Below, one piece after another: positions 17,471 through 27,333 of a DNA stretch of 64,000 nucleotides. Position numbers and translations under genes: made by a program. Position 1 is the first letter of the stretch; the number at the start of each line of letters is the position of its first letter. The DNA comes from RUG11198 sp036342255 (GTDB taxonomy: Bacteria > Bacillota_I > Bacilli_A > RF39 > UBA660). The stretch lies in NCBI GenBank assembly GCA_036342255.1, contig JAZAUS010000003.1, positions 113,839 through 177,838 on the forward strand, in the 5' to 3' direction. The notes beneath the pieces were generated by a model, which was not told where the DNA came from, ran no database searches, and was given only the letters and a program-made list of their open reading frames with translations.

Positions 17471-17851
17471 ATGAAAGGTACTGTAATAGTTGTAGATGAT
17501 TCAGAAATGATTAGAAATATAATAAGCAAAGCATTAGTAGATGAATATAATGTTGTTGAAGCTAGTGATGGAAGAGCTGCTATAGAAGAAGTAAGAAAAT
17601 ATAAAGATACTAATCTTTTATGCGTCCTACTTGATCTTAGAATGCCTAGATATGATGGTTTTGTTCTATTAGAATATTTTAAAACATATAATTTAGCAGA
17701 TAAAATACCTGTATTTATTATATCTGGTGATGATGCTAAAGAAACAATAGAAAGAGCCTTCACTTATAATGTAGTAGATATGCTAACTAAACCTTTTTCA
17801 CCAGAAAAAATAAAAGAAGCTGTTACAAGAGCAATAAATTCTAAAAATTAA
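17471..17851 (+). CDS. CheY-like single-domain response regulator
   Basis: A stand-alone receiver domain of 126 residues with no output domain. Acidic pocket D9-D10, phosphoacceptor D55 (VLLDLRMPRYDG), switch Ser85 (IISGDD) and Lys107 (TKP) are all present, so it should be phosphorylated. The ATG at 17471 has a GGAGG site; the longer frame begins before the TATAAT box and is rejected. No histidine kinase or chemotaxis gene lies in the window, so the partner is unknown. It is divergent from the M16 peptidase pair. Confidence 0.92.
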   Translation: MKGTVIVVDDSEMIRNIISKALVDEYNVVEASDGRAAIEEVRKYKDTNLLCVLLDLRMPRYDGFVLLEYFKTYNLADKIPVFIISGDDAKETIERAFTYNVVDMLTKPFSPEKIKEAVTRAINSKN

Positions 17852-17880
17852 AAAAACAACTAAACTAGTTGTTTTTTTAT
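17851..17880. terminator. Bidirectional terminator between the response regulator and the Cys-rich gene
   Basis: AACAACTA pairs with TAGTTGTT, flanked by A-run and T-run. It is placed between two converging genes. Confidence 0.8.
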
Positions 17881-18446
17881 ACTATATTCTTTCTAAAAAA
17901 TCTCCATAAAATTCTAACAGCAAATATAATCATACTACTAATATATAAATCCATTAATACCTCTTCTCTACTAGAAAAATAATCATGTTTTAATATCGTT
18001 CTCTGCCTAAAATTAAATAAATTTAAAATCTTAATATCATCAAATAATATAACTTTATATCTTTTAGTTACTTCAGTACAATAATACAACTTACAAGTTA
18101 AATTACTTGTAACACATCCTTTATTTGATTGATAATAGCATCTCCTACAACATCCATTTCTATAACTACAATTAGGTTCCTGTTGCGTATAACACTTATT
18201 ATTTTTAAAACCACAAATATTCTTATCTTTCCAATATTCATCAACATAAAAGCAAGCTTTATCATAAACATAATCAATTCTTCTAGTCCAAGACTTAATA
18301 TTCAAAGCTTCAACAATATCCTCAATCCTCTTATCATTAGAATAGAACTTAGTATTAATATAAAAAATTGATCTATATATTATTAGTTTATTATAAAATA
18401 TATTTAAATCTTTATCATCATTAATTATAATTATCTTTTTAAACAT
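17877..18446 (-). CDS. Cys-cluster hypothetical protein, 189 residues
   Basis: An unrecognised protein with ten Cys residues, nine of them packed in the middle (about residues 77-123): NICGF, NKCY, PNCS, GCCRRC, KGCV, then TCKLYYC. This arrangement suggests a metal centre (Fe-S or zinc), and similar Cys-cluster hypothetical proteins are common in Firmicutes. The C-terminal 20-25 residues are hydrophobic and may attach to the membrane. It is last in the operon ABC exporter-flavodoxin-this gene (22-base gap to the flavodoxin). The ATG at 18446 gives MFKKIIIINDD; an upstream GTG is possible and the ribosome site is weak. Confidence 0.7.
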   Translation of the reverse strand: MFKKIIIINDDKDLNIFYNKLIIYRSIFYINTKFYSNDKRIEDIVEALNIKSWTRRIDYVYDKACFYVDEYWKDKNICGFKNNKCYTQQEPNCSYRNGCCRRCYYQSNKGCVTSNLTCKLYYCTEVTKRYKVILFDDIKILNLFNFRQRTILKHDYFSSREEVLMDLYISSMIIFAVRILWRFFRKNIV

Positions 18447-18468
18447 AATTAACACCACTATTAATTAT

Positions 18469-19095
18469 TTATTTAATAACAAATTCTATATTTAGACTAG
18501 AAAGCCAATTCTTAACATCATCTTCACTAGAAGAAGCACTAAACCTCTTCCCATCTAATATATTTAATTTATTATTATACTTTCTTAAAGTATCTACACT
18601 ATTAGATATATCTGAAGAACCAGATGTACAAAAAGGGACAATAACCTTATTTTCAAAATTATAACTATCTAGTAATGTTAAAATAATCTTAGGTACATCA
18701 TTCCACCATATAGGATAACCTAAATATATAACATCATAATCCTTTATATCTATCTTATTACTAATTTTAGGCCTAGCCTTATCATTTTTTTGTTCTTTAG
18801 TAGCCCTACTATCTTGATTACTATAATTTATATCAGCATTACTATATTTATCAGCAGGTACAATCTCAATAATATCAGACCCAGTTGTTTCTTGAATATA
18901 TTCAGCTATAGCCTTAGTATTTTTAGTAACTGAAAAATATAACACCAAAGAATTAGAATTATTAGTATTACTATTAGTTTTAATATCTTTTTTAACTTTA
19001 CTAGTATCTTTATTATTTAATAACAAAAAGAATAATAAACACACTACAAATATAACTAAAACAAAAATAAAAATATTTTTATTAACTTTCTTCAT
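18469..19095 (-). CDS. Membrane-anchored flavodoxin
   Basis: One N-terminal hydrophobic segment (about residues 6-27) and an Asn/Ser/Lys linker are followed by a flavodoxin fold. The FMN phosphate loop YFSVTKNTKAIA is near 55-66. GYPIWWNDVPK near 125 and PFCTSGSSDI near 152 are the isoalloxazine-contact loops of the Flavodoxin_4 type. The domain should lie on the outer face, unless the anchor inserts the other way. I favour the second ATG (19095), which has GAGTG upstream. It lies between the ABC exporter and the Cys-cluster protein. Confidence 0.85.
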   Translation of the reverse strand: MKKVNKNIFIFVLVIFVVCLLFFLLLNNKDTSKVKKDIKTNSNTNNSNSLVLYFSVTKNTKAIAEYIQETTGSDIIEIVPADKYSNADINYSNQDSRATKEQKNDKARPKISNKIDIKDYDVIYLGYPIWWNDVPKIILTLLDSYNFENKVIVPFCTSGSSDISNSVDTLRKYNNKLNILDGKRFSASSSEDDVKNWLSSLNIEFVIK

Positions 19096-19113
19096 AATAT
19101 CACTCATTTCTAT

Positions 19114-20838
19114 TTATTTACTTATCTCACTATCATATAATTCTTTGTATGATTTACACTTACTAAGTAACTCTTTATGTTTTCCTTCAGCCTCTATTTT
19201 ACCATCTTCCAAATAAAGAATTCTATCACAATTAATAATTGTAGATAATCTATGTGCAATAATAAGAATAGTATATTCATTTTTCATATTATCAATAGCT
19301 TCTTGTATTTTAGTTTGTGTTTCATTATCTAAAGCACTAGTAGCTTCATCAAATAATATTATTTCCGTCTTTTGAACCAAAGCTCTAGCAATAGCTAATC
19401 TTTGTTTTTGTCCACCAGATAAATTAACACCACCTTCACCTATAACAGTATCATATTTATCAGGTAACTCATTAATAAACTTATCTAAACAAGCAATCTT
19501 ACAAGCTTCCTTCATCTCTTTATCAGTCAAATTATTTTTAACTAATCTCAAATTATCTCTAATACTCATATTAAATATATATGGATTCTGAGAAATAATA
19601 GTAATATTTCCTCTAATAGACTCTTTATCTAATTCTTTAATATTAATACCATCAATTGTAATTTCTCCCTTATTAATATCATACATCTTACATAATAGAT
19701 TAAAAATAGTACTTTTACCAGCTCCACTCTTACCTACAAACGCAACAGTCTCATTAGCATTAATTTTAAAACTCAAGTTATTTAATACTTTTTTCTTATC
19801 ATAATTAAAACATACATTTTTAAATTCAAAATCACCATTAACTTTATCAATATGTATATTACCAAATTTCTCTTTCTTAAATTCTTCATCCTCCAATAAA
19901 GCTTTAATTCTCTCACTAGATAAATTAAAATCCTTAACAGATTCTAAAAGATAACCAATCATAGATACAACACCAGTAATATTATTAGCATAATTATATA
20001 ATACTAAAGCAGTAGCTGCCATAATATAATGTTTAGCCATTAATATAACTAATATTAATATTAAAAGAAAACTATTTAAATCCATTACTTTCCATATAAC
20101 AACCCTATATCCCCATGACCTCTTCTGCATATTAATCATTAAATTAGAAGCCTTATCAATTCTATTATCCAATTCTAAAACAAAATCTTCTTCACTATTT
20201 AGCATTTTTATATCCCTAGCTCCCCTAACAAGCTCACCAATAAAACCTGAAACCTTCTCACTGGCCTTACGATACTTTTCGTCATCTTTCTTCCTTATAT
20301 CAGTTCTATTCTTCTCTAAAAGATATAATACTATTAACATAATAGATATATATACAAATATTATTTTATTTACAATAAATATAGCTATTAATATACCAAT
20401 ATATTTAAATATTTCCGTTGTCATATCTAAAATACCATTAAAAACATCAGCCAACCTACTAGTATCATTAGTAATTCTTTGAATAAAAACGCCACTACCA
20501 TTATCATCTAAACTCTTATTCTCAAGCATTAAAATATTTCTACCCAAATCAACTCCTAACTTAGATACAACATCCTTATATATCCTAGTAGCAATTCTCC
20601 TAAAAATATAATAAATATCATCATTTAAAAAATTTACTACTAATATAACAAAAGCTATAGATATAATTTGAATATAATTATTACTAGTTAAAGATATTAT
20701 AATCTTAGCACTTAATATAGGCATAATAACCCTTAATATAATACTAATTATATTTAAAAAAATAGTTAATATCAAATAATTCCTATCTTCTTTAGCATAA
20801 CCATATGCAAACTTAATATTCTTAAAAAAACTCTTCAT
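19114..20838 (-). CDS. ABC exporter, fused permease and ATPase (half transporter)
   Basis: Type IV (MsbA/MDR-like) ABC half-transporter of 574 residues. Six membrane helices lie in about residues 20-300. The ATPase domain has Walker A GKSGAGKST at about 366, Q-loop SQNPYIF, signature LSGGQKQR at about 475, Walker B ILFDEATSALD and the H-loop AHRLST. It should act as a homodimer because no second half is encoded nearby. It has a GGAAGTG ribosome site at the ATG 20838. It is first in the operon with the flavodoxin and Cys-cluster protein. The substrate is unknown. Confidence 0.93.
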   Translation of the reverse strand: MKSFFKNIKFAYGYAKEDRNYLILTIFLNIISIILRVIMPILSAKIIISLTSNNYIQIISIAFVILVVNFLNDDIYYIFRRIATRIYKDVVSKLGVDLGRNILMLENKSLDDNGSGVFIQRITNDTSRLADVFNGILDMTTEIFKYIGILIAIFIVNKIIFVYISIMLIVLYLLEKNRTDIRKKDDEKYRKASEKVSGFIGELVRGARDIKMLNSEEDFVLELDNRIDKASNLMINMQKRSWGYRVVIWKVMDLNSFLLILILVILMAKHYIMAATALVLYNYANNITGVVSMIGYLLESVKDFNLSSERIKALLEDEEFKKEKFGNIHIDKVNGDFEFKNVCFNYDKKKVLNNLSFKINANETVAFVGKSGAGKSTIFNLLCKMYDINKGEITIDGINIKELDKESIRGNITIISQNPYIFNMSIRDNLRLVKNNLTDKEMKEACKIACLDKFINELPDKYDTVIGEGGVNLSGGQKQRLAIARALVQKTEIILFDEATSALDNETQTKIQEAIDNMKNEYTILIIAHRLSTIINCDRILYLEDGKIEAEGKHKELLSKCKSYKELYDSEISK

Positions 20839-20888
20839 CTAATATCACTTCCAACATCTAATTATTATATCTTCTTTATCTAATTTTA

Positions 20889-20928
20889 ACACAAAATAGT
20901 AAATCTAAAACTAGATTTACTATTTTAT
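20889..20928 (-). terminator. Terminator of the 20925-21230 gene
   Basis: Fifteen-base stem (about 20893-20907 with 20912-20926) straddling the stop codon region, with T-rich sequence on the minus strand. Confidence 0.7.
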
Positions 20929-21230
20929 TTACTATTTTTTACCTCATCTATATATTTCAACAAATAATATCCATTATTAATTCTTTGAACAAAAACATTA
21001 ATATCATCCATATCTATATCACTAGCATCTCCACCACATCTATCAATAGCATATTCCATAACAACACCAGGTTCATTAGCATCCATCATCTTAACCAAAT
21101 CCTCACCAGGAACAATAACCTCAGGATGCTCCTTCAAATCATTAAGATAGTTTAAATACTTTCTCTTAGTATCAAACTCCTTTTCATCTAATTTAACTTT
21201 CAAATTATCTTTTAAATATTTTTTATACAT
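20925..21230 (-). CDS. Small hypothetical protein, 101 residues
   Basis: Acidic, soluble, helical protein without a signal peptide or cysteine cluster. I do not recognise the family. It contains a Gly-Gly-Asp stretch (RCGGDASDIDMDD) around residues 69-81. It has a good ribosome site (GGAGG). It lies 47 bases after the radical SAM gene, and could either end that operon or have its own start. Confidence 0.65.
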   Translation of the reverse strand: MYKKYLKDNLKVKLDEKEFDTKRKYLNYLNDLKEHPEVIVPGEDLVKMMDANEPGVVMEYAIDRCGGDASDIDMDDINVFVQRINNGYYLLKYIDEVKNSK

Positions 21231-21277
21231 AATAACCTCCTATCATCATATATAGTATATCATATATTTAAATAAAA

Positions 21278-22189
21278 CTATTCTTTTTTATTTCTTATTT
21301 GCTCAGCTACTAAAATCTTAGAACACTTCTTAGTACCATAATTACAATAATTACAAGCTTTAATATACTTCTTATTATTAAAATTACTAATTAATACTTT
21401 TTTATCATTAATAGACAACTTCTTATCTAAAATATCAATATAATCATCCCTATTATTAGTAATAATACCCAAATCTGTACCATGACTAGATCTAGGACAA
21501 AAATGAATCTGCCCATTAATCATACTACGACAAATATTATTACAATTAGCAAATTGTTTAATTAATTCTTTCTCATTCTTATTCTGATTAACAGCAGTCC
21601 CATAATTATACCAATACTTTCTCTTAACAACCTTATATTTTATACTATTATCTTTTAAAAAATTAATTAAACTATCTATATCTATATTTGGATACTTACT
21701 AATAGATACTATTACCCTAGATTCTTTTAATATACTAATTAATTTCTTATCTCTAGGAACAATAGTCCCATTACTAACAATCTCAACTCTTTGAACTTTA
21801 TTACTATTAAGAAGAATATTAATAATATAATACAAATTATCACTAAGAAAAGGTTCACCACCCAATAATCTAATAATAACAATATTATTAATGCATTTAA
21901 GAAACATATTAATAGAATTTTTTAAAATTTTTAAATCATAATCTCTACCTTTACCATAACAAGGAATCAGATTAGCACAGCCCTTACATTTTAAATTACA
22001 AGAACTAGTAACAGGTATTTCAAGATATTCATAATAATATTCATCCTTCTTAAAAATTTTAAAACAATCAATAATAGCATTTAAGAAATTTTTATCTTTA
22101 TAATCTTCTAAATAATATTTAATAGAATAAAAATAAAAACCTATCTTATGAATAATACAAATAACTTTATGCTTAATATTCACATACAT
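21278..22189 (-). CDS. Radical SAM protein with C-terminal Cys cluster
   Basis: The 4Fe-4S motif is CNLKCKGC (C-x3-C-x2-C) near residue 65. The SAM-binding GGEP equivalent is LLGGEPFLSD near 107, and VSNGT near 142 is a further radical SAM core strand. Cys residues at about 215-222 (NCNNIC), 232 and 275-285 (ACNYCNYGTKKC) could bind auxiliary Fe-S clusters in a SPASM-like way. The substrate is unknown. It is encoded 10 bases after the second YfhO gene, so a role in envelope glycan or lipid modification is suggested by context only. No peptide precursor is seen. Confidence 0.85.
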   Translation of the reverse strand: MYVNIKHKVICIIHKIGFYFYSIKYYLEDYKDKNFLNAIIDCFKIFKKDEYYYEYLEIPVTSSCNLKCKGCANLIPCYGKGRDYDLKILKNSINMFLKCINNIVIIRLLGGEPFLSDNLYYIINILLNSNKVQRVEIVSNGTIVPRDKKLISILKESRVIVSISKYPNIDIDSLINFLKDNSIKYKVVKRKYWYNYGTAVNQNKNEKELIKQFANCNNICRSMINGQIHFCPRSSHGTDLGIITNNRDDYIDILDKKLSINDKKVLISNFNNKKYIKACNYCNYGTKKCSKILVAEQIRNKKE

Positions 22190-22199
22190 ATAACCACCA

Positions 22200-24710
22200 C
22201 TATTTATCTATCAATCTTTTATTACTATATATATAAACTACTAAAGTTACTATAATTGAAACAATAGAAGAAATAATATACCATTTAAGATCACTATCAA
22301 CATATATCATTTTAATATTATGTTTACCTTCACTTATATCTATACCAATAAAAGTATTATCAATCATCGGATAATATTTAGCTTTTTTACCATCTACAAA
22401 AATAGTAAATTTATTATCATAAGGTATAGATATAAATAGTATACCATCTTTATTAGAATTTATACTAGCTTTTAATATATTTTTATTAATTTTTACATCT
22501 TCAAGCATATTTAATTGTAACTGTTTTAAAGACTCTATTAAATTTTCCTTATTATAAGTAGCAGCAAAAACTAAATTATCAAGTATCTTCTTATTATCAT
22601 TAACAGTTACATCATAACTTTTATCATCATTATGAATAAGTAAAGGACCATTACTACCATAATAAATATCCATTTTATATTCAGACGCAAATGAATAAAA
22701 AGGAGCATAAAAATACATATAATCATTATCATAACTATTATCGATAGTATATATATTACAATAAGCAACCCCATCCGCGCACTCACCATTTATACTATTC
22801 TTATCAATATCTACCTTATTCATAACTTTCTTATCACTAGAAATAAAACTATTAATAATTCTATTTTGATAATCTACTAAACTATCACCTTTTTTATATT
22901 TAGCATCTTTATCTACAACATACCCTATACTTAAAGCATAAGGATTTTCATATAAATATACTTTCTTACTATTAACTTTCTTTTTCTCATAATCATAACT
23001 TCTAATATTATAAGTATTAATTTTCTTATATAATCCAGAATCAACATCATCTAACAAATAAAAATATTTATTTCCCAATAAAGAAACAAGTAAAGGAGAA
23101 TCATATGAAGATAAAGAATAATGATTTTTACCATTAGAAGCTAGATTTCTAAACATAAATCTATTAATATTCCCATTAATAACAGAAGAAAAATATCTAG
23201 GTGATGAATTCTTATTTATTAAAAAACCATCACTTAACATACCAGTATAAGTATAATCATAAGAAACTCTATAATTATTACTAAACTTATTTAAATTTGC
23301 TATTGTCTTTAATCCACTATAAGATCCCGTTAATCCAAAAGGCAGATCAACAATAGAATAAAAAGATAAATAAGCATTACTAGTTAATTCAAAAAGAATA
23401 ACAACAAATAATAATAATTCAAACTTAATTGAAACATTTTTACTCAATACCAATAATATACTAATTAACAACAAATACACTATAGACCATAGTAAATTTA
23501 TTTCCATCTTATATATAAAAGAAAATATTACACCAACTAATATAGATATACATAAAACAAAATAATCTTTTCTAATAAATTTACCCTTTCTAAGATAGTA
23601 TTCATATGAAATAAGAACTAAAAACAAACTTAAATATATAGAATACCTATAATTTAATAATATAGGTTGAGATAAATGCCAAAAAACATTTAAAGGCTTA
23701 ATAATAAAACTAATAATAAATATAACAATTACTATAATAGTATGTTTCTTTAACTTTTTATCAATATCTTTATCAAATAAATATAAAATAGATAATATAG
23801 TAACTATCAAACCACAATATATTAATGGTTCATATTCATTATAATATAAAGTCTTAACCTTACCAATAGAAAAAATATTTTTAATTATATAATCAATACT
23901 TCCTGTCCTTGAATAAGAACTTACTCCCACATTTCTAGCTATATTAGTATTATTATATCCAGATAAAAAAGCCATTATAAAACCACTGCTTATAGCCCCT
24001 ACACATAAAGAAGATATTAAAAATATTATACTTAATCTAACAAAAACATCCCTATTTTTCTTAATATCATATTTAATATTATAGGAATATATAAAATATA
24101 TTACTGAAAAAATACACAAACCAAAACCTATTTGTATATTACAAATAATAGTTAAACTCAAAGATAATATATATATTAAATTAAACTTCTCTTCAATAAA
24201 TAGTTTATCAATACCCAACAGCACCAAAGGTGCCAAATAAAGGACATCCAACCAAAATATAGATAGAAAAAAATTCATAGCATACGAAGACATCGCATAA
24301 CAAATAGAAAATATTAAAGCTATAAACAAACGCTTATTTGATTTATAGCTTAAAAATATAAACATCATCAAACCAGATAAACAAATCTTTAATATATAAA
24401 TACTAAATATAGCATATCTAATATCTTTAATTATAATCAACATAATATTAATAGGACTAACTACATAAAAAGATAATGCTGAAATCATAGGACTCCCTAA
24501 CCCAGCATAATAAGAATAATAAATAGAATCATAGCCCAACATTACATTCTTCAAATATTGAAAAAACGCTAAATGCTGATCTTTTAAATCAGATACAAAA
24601 AACAATTCTACATTAGTAATTATACCTTTCATAGAAAAAAAGATAACACATAAAAACAATGGAATTATAAATGATAGTATATGATATTTATATTTCTTAA
24701 TTATTTTCAT
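22200..24710 (-). CDS. YfhO family multi-membrane-spanning glycosyltransferase-like protein (copy 1)
   Basis: 836 residues. About 12-14 hydrophobic segments in the first 440, then an extracytoplasmic domain (about 450-805) and a last hydrophobic segment at the C-terminus. The DLRDQH-like motif (SDLKDQHLAF, about residues 40-50) after the first helix is characteristic of this GT-C-fold family. In Bacillus subtilis YfhO acts with CsbB to put sugars on lipoteichoic acid. It is a tandem paralogue of the next gene. Ribosome site GGAGG. No csbB-like gene is in the window. Confidence 0.9.
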   Translation of the reverse strand: MKIIKKYKYHILSFIIPLFLCVIFFSMKGIITNVELFFVSDLKDQHLAFFQYLKNVMLGYDSIYYSYYAGLGSPMISALSFYVVSPINIMLIIIKDIRYAIFSIYILKICLSGLMMFIFLSYKSNKRLFIALIFSICYAMSSYAMNFFLSIFWLDVLYLAPLVLLGIDKLFIEEKFNLIYILSLSLTIICNIQIGFGLCIFSVIYFIYSYNIKYDIKKNRDVFVRLSIIFLISSLCVGAISSGFIMAFLSGYNNTNIARNVGVSSYSRTGSIDYIIKNIFSIGKVKTLYYNEYEPLIYCGLIVTILSILYLFDKDIDKKLKKHTIIVIVIFIISFIIKPLNVFWHLSQPILLNYRYSIYLSLFLVLISYEYYLRKGKFIRKDYFVLCISILVGVIFSFIYKMEINLLWSIVYLLLISILLVLSKNVSIKFELLLFVVILFELTSNAYLSFYSIVDLPFGLTGSYSGLKTIANLNKFSNNYRVSYDYTYTGMLSDGFLINKNSSPRYFSSVINGNINRFMFRNLASNGKNHYSLSSYDSPLLVSLLGNKYFYLLDDVDSGLYKKINTYNIRSYDYEKKKVNSKKVYLYENPYALSIGYVVDKDAKYKKGDSLVDYQNRIINSFISSDKKVMNKVDIDKNSINGECADGVAYCNIYTIDNSYDNDYMYFYAPFYSFASEYKMDIYYGSNGPLLIHNDDKSYDVTVNDNKKILDNLVFAATYNKENLIESLKQLQLNMLEDVKINKNILKASINSNKDGILFISIPYDNKFTIFVDGKKAKYYPMIDNTFIGIDISEGKHNIKMIYVDSDLKWYIISSIVSIIVTLVVYIYSNKRLIDK

Positions 24711-24727
24711 CTTAATCCTCCATAATA

Positions 24728-27226
24728 TTATTTTTTCTTATTAACAAACCTCTTTATTTTTATCATCACAAATAATGATATTAAAGATATTAACATATAT
24801 ATCTTAAAATTATCATCAACATTAACAACCTTAATATTATGCTTACCCTTCTCTATATCAAAACCAATAAAAGTTTTATCTAACATAGAATAATATTTTA
24901 CTTTTTTACCATCTACATATATTTTAAATCTCTTATCATAAGGTATTGATAAAAACAATATACCATTTTTATCTGTATCAATTTTACCCTTTAATACATT
25001 ATTATTTATCTTAACATCTGTAAGCATATTATTCTGTAATTGTTTTAATGAATCAATTAAAACATCTTTATCATATGTAACAGCATTTATTCTACTCTTA
25101 TCATATCCTTCATCAGGAAATAAATAAAAATCATAAATCTTTTCATCATGATAGAACAATAAAGGATTAGCATAATCACCATATAAATTCAAATCCAATT
25201 GTCTTCTAATAAAAATAGGTCTAGTATAAAAATATACTAATTTATTATTTGTATCATTCTCTACATAATATCTTTCACAATTTTCTGTATTGTCACAATA
25301 ACTATCATACTTTCTAGTACCATATTTTAACCTAATCAAAACATTTTTATCATTACCTGTAAAAGATTTAATAATACTATTTTGATAATCAACTAAATCA
25401 TATTTTTTCTTATATTTAGCATCCTTATCTACTACATAACCCAAACTTAAAGCATATGGATTCTCATATAAGTAAACTTTTTTTGTCTTATTCTTTTTAT
25501 CAGCATAATCATAACTTTTTATCTTATATTCATCAACTTTATTATACAATTCAGATCCATAATCTTCCGTAAGATAAGAATATTTATTACCTAATAAAGA
25601 CAATAATAAAGGATTATCATAAGCCGAAACAATATAACTATTTTTACTAACTAACACTTCATTCCTATCAAAAAATCTAATAAGACTTCCATCAACAATT
25701 GAAGAAAAATATCTCATTGAAGAATATCTATTAAATAAAAACACATCATTAAATCTCTCAGTATAAGTATAATCAGTTATAAGTCTATATCCCTGATCAA
25801 ATTTATTAAACTTAGCCACTTTCATTAAACTATCATAAGAACTATACCTAAGAAAATCCCAATCCTCATTAGTATAGAAAGATAATTTAGCATTAAAAAC
25901 TAACTCAATCGCAACTACTATAAACATAATAATTTCAAATTTCTTAGATATATTCTTTACAAGTATTAATAACAGTATAGAAATAGCTAAAAATATAATT
26001 GTTTCTTTAAAATATATTGTATCTTTATAAATATTATCAATAAATAATCCAACTAATAATAAAACAATAAGAATAATAATATCTCGTTTTACTAATATTT
26101 CATTCGTAATATAAAACTCATAAGCTATCATTACTAAAAATAAACTTAAATAAATAGAATATCTATAATTAACCAATATAGGCCTACTCAAATGCCAAAA
26201 ATCATTTAAAAAAGCAAAACAAAAACTTATAAAAAATATCAATATAACTATTAAAGCATGTTTTCTTTTCTTTTTAGAAATACTATCACTAAACACATAT
26301 AAAATAGATAAAAACGAAATTATAAAACCACAATACAAATATGGTTTATATAGATTAACATAATTAGGAGCTTTTTTACCTACTGAAAATAAACCATTAA
26401 TAATATGATCTATACTACTAGTACCATAAATATTAACAATAATTAATTTTCTAGCCAAAGAAAATCTTTCAAAATCTTGAACAATACATATAATAAAACC
26501 ACTGCTTATAGCCCCTACACATAAAGAAGATATTATAAAAATCTTACTAACCCTTATTAGTTTTTTTCTATTTTTCTTATAATCATATTTTATATTAAAT
26601 GAATATAAATAATATATTAATGAAAATATACATAATCCAAATCCCATTTGTAAATTACTTATAATAGATAAAGTTAAAGCTATAATATAAATATAATTAA
26701 TCTTCTCTTCCCTTATCATTCTATTAATACCTAATAGCACTAAAGGAGCCAAATATATAGCATCAAACCAAAATATACAAAAAGAATAATTAAAAACAAA
26801 TGAAGATAAAGCATAACATGTAGAAAATACTATCGTAATATAGGATTTTCTCTTATATTTATCATCTAAAAAAATAAACATCGTTAATCCTGATAAACAT
26901 ATCTTAACTACAAATATAAACAATAAGAAGTATTTAATTTTATTAAATAACAATATAAATATATTTAAAGGACTCATCAAATAATATATAAACGTTGATA
27001 TCATTGAATTTCCAAAACCAGCATAATAAGAATAATGAATTGAAGCCTTACCCAACAAAACATTTTTAAAATAAGTATAAAATGCAAAATGCTGATCTCT
27101 CAAATCAGAAACTATAAACGCTTCTGGATTTTTTAATAATCCCTTAATATACAAAATAATAATACAAATAATTAAAGGAACCATAAATGATAATATATGA
27201 TATTTATATTTCTTTACCCTATTCAT
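24728..27226 (-). CDS. YfhO family multi-membrane-spanning glycosyltransferase-like protein (copy 2)
   Basis: 832 residues, collinear with its neighbour over the whole length: the same start (KKYKYHILSF), the same SDLRDQHFAF motif, LWF/IFW-type membrane segments and KNGILF/SIPYD-type C-terminal beta sheet. The two stretches differ most in the extracytoplasmic loop (about 590-700), where a substrate might bind. Gap to copy 1 is 17 bases, so they arose by tandem duplication and are co-transcribed. It is the first gene of the operon. Confidence 0.9.
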   Translation of the reverse strand: MNRVKKYKYHILSFMVPLIICIIILYIKGLLKNPEAFIVSDLRDQHFAFYTYFKNVLLGKASIHYSYYAGFGNSMISTFIYYLMSPLNIFILLFNKIKYFLLFIFVVKICLSGLTMFIFLDDKYKRKSYITIVFSTCYALSSFVFNYSFCIFWFDAIYLAPLVLLGINRMIREEKINYIYIIALTLSIISNLQMGFGLCIFSLIYYLYSFNIKYDYKKNRKKLIRVSKIFIISSLCVGAISSGFIICIVQDFERFSLARKLIIVNIYGTSSIDHIINGLFSVGKKAPNYVNLYKPYLYCGFIISFLSILYVFSDSISKKKRKHALIVILIFFISFCFAFLNDFWHLSRPILVNYRYSIYLSLFLVMIAYEFYITNEILVKRDIIILIVLLLVGLFIDNIYKDTIYFKETIIFLAISILLLILVKNISKKFEIIMFIVVAIELVFNAKLSFYTNEDWDFLRYSSYDSLMKVAKFNKFDQGYRLITDYTYTERFNDVFLFNRYSSMRYFSSIVDGSLIRFFDRNEVLVSKNSYIVSAYDNPLLLSLLGNKYSYLTEDYGSELYNKVDEYKIKSYDYADKKNKTKKVYLYENPYALSLGYVVDKDAKYKKKYDLVDYQNSIIKSFTGNDKNVLIRLKYGTRKYDSYCDNTENCERYYVENDTNNKLVYFYTRPIFIRRQLDLNLYGDYANPLLFYHDEKIYDFYLFPDEGYDKSRINAVTYDKDVLIDSLKQLQNNMLTDVKINNNVLKGKIDTDKNGILFLSIPYDKRFKIYVDGKKVKYYSMLDKTFIGFDIEKGKHNIKVVNVDDNFKIYMLISLISLFVMIKIKRFVNKKK

Positions 27227-27295
27227 AGTTAAAACCTCACTTTTAATAATTATATTATATTTATAAAATTTAATCTATATAATTAACTATAAAAA

Positions 27296-27323
27296 AATAA
27301 TCAGATATTTATCTGATTATTTT
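27296..27323 (-). terminator. Terminator of the PHP gene
   Basis: AATAATCAGAT pairs with ATCTGATTATT (four-base loop) just past the stop codon at 27334, followed by U-rich RNA on the minus strand. Confidence 0.75.
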
Positions 27324-27333
27324 AAATAAATAA

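Noticed and set aside
17416..17763. Minus-strand ORF of 115 residues opposite the response regulator
   Set aside because: It is the shadow of a gene with clear receiver-domain residues, promoter and ribosome site on the plus strand.
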